Positions 61,937 to 64,000 of a DNA stretch of 64,000 nt are shown here, one piece after another; within the stretch, counting starts at the first letter, position 1, and each line of letters starts with the position of its first letter. The notes under the pieces were generated by a model. That model saw only the letters and a list, made by a program, of their open reading frames with translations, was not told the origin of the DNA and did no database searches. Location: contig NZ_FNBE01000010.1 of NCBI RefSeq assembly GCF_900102195.1, positions 1 through 64,000 of the forward strand, read 5' to 3'. This DNA is from Pseudonocardia oroxyli (GTDB lineage: Bacteria > Actinomycetota > Actinomycetes > Mycobacteriales > Pseudonocardiaceae). The translations under genes and the position numbers were made by a program.

Positions 61937-62964
61937 GGCGCCAGACTCCAGGCGCCGCTGGGCAGCAGGTCGTTGGTGAAGACCGCGTCCACCTGTGGGG
62001 TGGAGGCGAGCATGCCGCCACCGGCGAGGATGTTGATGAGTCCAGACCACAGCTGGGGGGACATCTGGCCCCAGCCCGGAGCCAGCGACGGGTCGTCGCG
62101 CGTCAGATAGGGCTTGGTGATCCCGATGGCCTCCTTGAGGAAGCCGTTGGAGGTGTCGACATCCGGGTACTGCGCGCCGAACATCGCCACGGCCGCGTCG
62201 ACGTCCTCGTACGCCTTCTCATATCCCTCGGCGGTCGCGGCGAGCAGTGCCGTGAGCTGGTCGCGGATCTCCGGGACGTGCTCCGCGCGGGTGAAGAGGA
62301 CCGGCCCGATGATCGGGTTCTGGGCGGAGTCGAAGGAGATGAAGTCGACGTCCGTTCCCGCACGCTCGAGTAGCGGGACCTGGTAATTCGCCAGACCGGT
62401 GCAGGCATCGGACTCGCCACCCTGCATGACGGTGCACTTCGATTGGGGCTCGACGTACACCATGTCGGGTGTGCTACCCCCGTCGAGGGCCTGCAGCAGA
62501 ATCGGCTCCGGGCTGGCGAGCGCGCTGCTGACCTTCTTGCCGCCCACGTCGGCCAGGGTCTTGATGTCTGATCCCGCGGGGGTGATCAGCCCGGCGTAGT
62601 TGCGCGGGACGACGTTCGCGATCGCCACCAGCGGAAGCCCCTGGCTGACTCCGACCAGGAACGAGTCCGCGCTGGCGAATCCGACGTCGACCTGGCCGGA
62701 ACCGACCGATTTCACGACGTCCGCCGAACCGGAGAGGTTGGAGAACTGGACATCAAGCCCGGCGTCGCGATACAGCCCGCTCTGGTTGGCGACCAGCATC
62801 CCCGTCCACTCACTGGACGGGGCCGGCGCGAAGTTGAGGGCCACGCTCAGCGGAGTCGTGCCGCTGTCGGCCGAGGGCGCGCTGGTGGAGCAGGCACTGA
62901 GCATGAGGCTCACGCCACAGGCGATCGCAGCCGCGACTGCGATCGGTCCAGGACGTCTACGCAC
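61933..62964 (-). CDS. ABC transporter substrate-binding lipoprotein (NMT1/SsuA-like)
   Basis: A 343-residue exported lipoprotein. The signal VAAAIACGVSLMLSAC has the lipobox LSAC. The mature part LSVALNFAPAPSSEWTGMLV, VGSGQVDVGFASADSFLVGV and YPDVDTSNGFLKEAIG resembles SsuA/ThiY-type binding proteins for sulfonates, nitrate or pyrimidine precursors. GTG 62964 has GGAG six bases upstream; the longer ATG lacks one. It is the first gene of the operon, behind a GntR-type site. The ligand is unknown. Confidence 0.9.
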   Translation of the reverse strand: MRRRPGPIAVAAAIACGVSLMLSACSTSAPSADSGTTPLSVALNFAPAPSSEWTGMLVANQSGLYRDAGLDVQFSNLSGSADVVKSVGSGQVDVGFASADSFLVGVSQGLPLVAIANVVPRNYAGLITPAGSDIKTLADVGGKKVSSALASPEPILLQALDGGSTPDMVYVEPQSKCTVMQGGESDACTGLANYQVPLLERAGTDVDFISFDSAQNPIIGPVLFTRAEHVPEIRDQLTALLAATAEGYEKAYEDVDAAVAMFGAQYPDVDTSNGFLKEAIGITKPYLTRDDPSLAPGWGQMSPQLWSGLINILAGGGMLASTPQVDAVFTNDLLPSGAWSLAP

Positions 62965-63010
62965 GGTGGACTCCGTTCCTCGGTGGGGACCAATGCGGCC
63001 TCCTGCAGTC

Positions 63011-63039
63011 ATACAATATTCGGTATACAGAGATGACAA
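63011..63039 (-). promoter_or_regulatory. Promoter of the ABC operon with GntR operator in the spacer (site b)
   Basis: On the minus strand TTGTCA (63039-63034), a 17-bp spacer and TTGTAT (63016-63011) fit a sigma-70-like promoter 47 bases upstream of the start. The spacer is filled by the operator TCTCTGTATACCGAA (63019-63033), so a bound repressor would block polymerase. Confidence 0.5.
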
Positions 63040-63118
63040 GAGGTTGCGGGTTACATCCGTGCAAAGTGTTGCCGGCTCCGACGACCGTGGCTGTGGCTGT
63101 GGCTGCGAGTCCAGGTCC

Positions 63119-63598
63119 TCATCCGAGCACCATCAGAGTCACCGTCGAGATGGCCACGACGGAAGCGCTCACCTCGGCCCCCCGGCGGACCGCCGACTCG
63201 AACACCATCGTCGACCGACCGAGGTGCCGCGGGACGGCCTCCGCCCACAACACGTCTCCAACGCGACCTGCACGGACGACGTTCGTCGACATCGTGAGGG
63301 TGACGAAGCGGGCCTCGCTGGGCAGCGCCGTCCTGGCCGCCCAGCCCGCGGTCGCGTCGGCCAGCGCAACGACCAGACCACCCTGACAGACCCCGGCCTG
63401 GTTCAGGTGGCGCTGCCCCACTTCGAGTGACGCCTGCGCGCGGCCCCGGCCCACGCACTCCAGCCGCATGGCCATGACATCGAGGAAACACCCGTCGGGC
63501 ACAGTCTTGCGCAACTCGGCCGACGCAGGCAGGTAGGTGTCGGGGCCCGCCGAGGCGACATAGTCGCGGAACGACACGGCAAGCGGCTCGGTAGTCAT
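63119..63598 (-). CDS. PaaI-type hot-dog thioesterase
   Basis: A 159-residue acyl-CoA thioesterase. HLNQAGVCQGGLVVALADAT is the family motif with the usual HGG replaced by CQGG, and WAARTALPSEARFVTLTMS follows. PaaI enzymes free CoA from dead-end thioesters in acid degradation. The ATG at 63598 lies eight bases from a TATACT-like -10 box, suggesting a leaderless transcript; the GntR site is right there. It is separated from the ABC operon by 154 bases. Confidence 0.84.
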   Translation of the reverse strand: MTTEPLAVSFRDYVASAGPDTYLPASAELRKTVPDGCFLDVMAMRLECVGRGRAQASLEVGQRHLNQAGVCQGGLVVALADATAGWAARTALPSEARFVTLTMSTNVVRAGRVGDVLWAEAVPRHLGRSTMVFESAVRRGAEVSASVVAISTVTLMVLG

Positions 63599-63601
63599 GT
63601 A

Positions 63602-63616
63602 TGTCAGTATACGGAA
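63602..63616. promoter_or_regulatory. GntR-type operator, site c
   Basis: TGTCAGTATACGGAA; its reverse complement TTCCGTATACTGACA aligns with site b and site a around GTATAC. It lies between the divergent thioesterase and GntR genes, next to the thioesterase ATG. GGTGTACC at 63635-63642 is a weaker neighbouring match. Confidence 0.6.
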
Positions 63617-63650
63617 GTCGATGTGCGAAACGATGGTGTACCGTCGCATC

Positions 63651-64000
63651 ATGACTCTCGCCCGGGACGCCGACCCGACGCCGAGGATCCACCGCCAGGT
63701 GTCGCTCGGTCAGCAGGTTGCGTCAGCTCTTCGGCGAGACATCATCCGCGGCGTGATCCCTCCCGGGACGGTGCTCGCACAGTCCGGGCTCTGCGAGATG
63801 TACGACGTGAGTCGCATCCCGGTTCGCGATGCCCTCCTCACCCTCGCGAACGACGGGCTGGTGACCCGTAACCGGCGGAACCAGATGATCGTCGCCGAGG
63901 TGACGACCCAGGACCTCATCGACACCTTCCGTGCCGAGGCCTTCCTGAGTGGCCTCGCCGCCCGCCGGGCCGCCGAGCTCGGCACCGAGGCGGACCACGA
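63651..64000 (+). CDS. GntR-family (FadR/FCD type) regulator, C-terminus beyond window
   Basis: The first 116 residues of a GntR regulator. The winged HTH is complete: QVASALRRDIIRGVIPPGTV, LAQSGLCEMYDVSRIPVRDA, then LLTLANDGLVTRNRR. The segment after it (TTQDLIDTFRAEAFLSGLAA) starts an all-helical FCD effector domain. ATG 63651 is chosen from the family start; in-frame ATGs at 63633 and 63621 also exist. It is divergent from the thioesterase, with a palindrome between, and probably controls the whole 47-64 kb system. Confidence 0.85.
   Translation, partial: MTLARDADPTPRIHRQVSLGQQVASALRRDIIRGVIPPGTVLAQSGLCEMYDVSRIPVRDALLTLANDGLVTRNRRNQMIVAEVTTQDLIDTFRAEAFLSGLAARRAAELGTEADH

Noticed and set aside
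63060-63110. Short GTGGCTGTGGCTGTGGCT repeat as a CRISPR or regulatory array
   Set aside because: Only about three 6-bp units with no spacers; simple-sequence slippage in a non-coding gap.

Overview
This is a very GC-rich window with dense, mostly overlapping genes. Gene content and protein style point to an actinomycete of the Pseudonocardiaceae type (Pseudonocardia or a close relative). That placement is inference from codon style, an ANTAR protein, MHS transporters and the chaperone set; no rRNA or other taxonomic marker is present. No tRNA, rRNA, CRISPR array, insertion sequence or phage gene was seen, and no gap between genes exceeds about 300 bases.

Region 1 (1-4141, minus strand) is a ribose-salvage style operon: HAD phosphatase, GATase-like protein, LacI regulator, ribokinase, and a PRPP synthetase cut by the window edge. 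Two near-identical LacI-type operators lie about 690 bp apart. A secreted alpha/beta-hydrolase lipoprotein follows on the plus strand.

Region 2 (5949-20127) looks like one stress regulon. It holds a glycogen-debranching-type enzyme, a stand-alone ANTAR protein, a DUF1345 membrane protein, and an operon of GSP17M-like protein, DnaK, GrpE, DnaJ/CbpA, a CbpM-like regulator, ClpB, thioredoxin 2, a UBP zinc finger and a cyclic-nucleotide-binding/thioredoxin-reductase fusion. A convergent GT4 glycosyltransferase ends it. Five copies of a palindrome, ATCGG-N8-CCGAT, sit in the promoter regions and nowhere else that I found.

Region 3 (20154-34912) is a catabolic cluster with two LysR regulators and three paralogous KstD/fumarate-reductase-type flavoproteins. 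They are accompanied by a shikimate-dehydrogenase-like enzyme, a TIM-barrel isomerase/dehydratase, a Gfo/Idh/MocA dehydrogenase, a zinc alcohol dehydrogenase, an SDR, a VOC protein and two MFS carriers. An alicyclic, possibly shikimate/quinate-like, substrate is the best guess.

Region 4 (35027-38514) is an IclR regulator divergent from a three-gene unit (cupin-like protein, HpcH/HpaI aldolase, DUF6282 hydrolase) with a strong inverted repeat between them.

Region 5 (38543-46864) is a tightly overlapping CoA-thioester operon (MaoC-SCP2 fusion, hydrolase, CoA ligase, thiolase, an internally deleted quinone reductase, acyl-CoA dehydrogenase). It is divergent from a truncated TetR gene and an MHS transporter. 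Two matching TetR-type palindromes flank the regulator.

Region 6 (46973-64000) is a second acid-degradation system. One unit has a 2OG oxygenase, HMG-CoA-lyase-like enzyme, CaiB transferase and enoyl-CoA hydratase. A divergent CoA ligase follows. A long minus-strand unit carries an ABC importer, aldehyde and acyl-CoA dehydrogenases, PrpD, an epimerase, a metal-site-less M24 protein and asparaginase. A thioesterase and a partial GntR regulator close the window. Three copies of a GTATAC-centred palindrome tie these units together under the GntR protein.
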